Content: more notes on this DNA, generated by a model
Told to the model about the DNA's origin: nothing
The model's input: the letters and a program-made list of their open reading frames with translations, nothing else
Database searches by the model: none
The DNA's letters: not shown here
Assembly (NCBI RefSeq): GCF_964355755.1
Contig: NC_092674.1
Coordinates: 26,894,001-26,958,000, forward strand
Reading direction: 5' to 3'
Length of the DNA stretch: 64,000 nt
Source: Antedon mediterranea
Taxonomy: Eukaryota > Echinodermata > Crinoidea > Comatulida > Antedonidae
How positions within the stretch are numbered: position 1 is the first letter of the stretch

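Noticed and set aside
1-64000. CRISPR arrays, operons, bacterial promoters or phage features
   Set aside because: The window is clearly an animal gene with spliceosomal introns; the tandem repeats found do not have the repeat-spacer form.

Overview
This is a eukaryotic, AT-rich window from a bilaterian animal. It is dominated by one very large gene on the + strand, a protocadherin of the Fat family (FAT1/2/3, i.e. Drosophila fat-like type). All 20 introns I could place are GT-AG, and every exon junction rejoins cadherin motifs in frame. The intron sizes (two of 17.4 and 24.9 kb), the invertebrate-style mix of non-LTR and DNA transposons and the single-LamG Fat architecture suggest a marine invertebrate. 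I lean towards an invertebrate deuterostome such as an echinoderm, but the species is not established from the sequence.

Layout. 1-4005 is the tail of an intron whose upstream exon lies outside the window. Two isolated exons (4006-4338 and 21718-21779) precede a compact 3' block of 19 exons (46675 to the window end). The 21 exons hold about 9.28 kb of coding sequence, roughly 3,094 codons. They encode one partial plus 24 complete cadherin repeats, a membrane-proximal domain with an RSRR furin-type site, a cysteine-rich segment, one laminin-G domain, four EGF-like domains, a transmembrane helix and a basic stop-transfer stretch. The cytoplasmic tail, and the N-terminal part (about nine repeats if the total is the usual 34), fall outside.

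The two long introns carry the accessory DNA. The most informative stretch is 26.5-35.1 kb: (i) a DNA transposon packed with ATACGGTAT palindromes that holds a decayed Myb/SANT-like gene; (ii) a PIF/Harbinger-like element with a frameshifted Myb/SANT-like gene; (iii) a tRNA-derived SINE fragment; (iv) a full-length APE-type LINE on the minus strand. The LINE is split by a 1,587-bp hAT-like element (8-bp target duplication TTTTAAAT) and an 885-bp Harbinger-like element (3-bp duplication TAT). Without these two insertions its second reading frame would be one uninterrupted frame of 986 codons plus stop.

Elsewhere there are four copies of one small TIR element family (AGCTCTGTCTACACTATCAA ends), a second MITE filling part of intron 18, a dispersed AGAACCCCTATTCAGGGGAC-type repeat in four places, a truncated LINE 3' end beside the first exon, a SINE in intron 16, minisatellites of 147, 81-86 and 26 bp, and a homopyrimidine tract.

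I found no second host gene, no RNA gene that looks functional, and nothing that qualifies as a new molecular system. The points most worth following are the Fat ectodomain architecture, the nested transposon locus and the palindrome-loaded Myb-bearing transposon.
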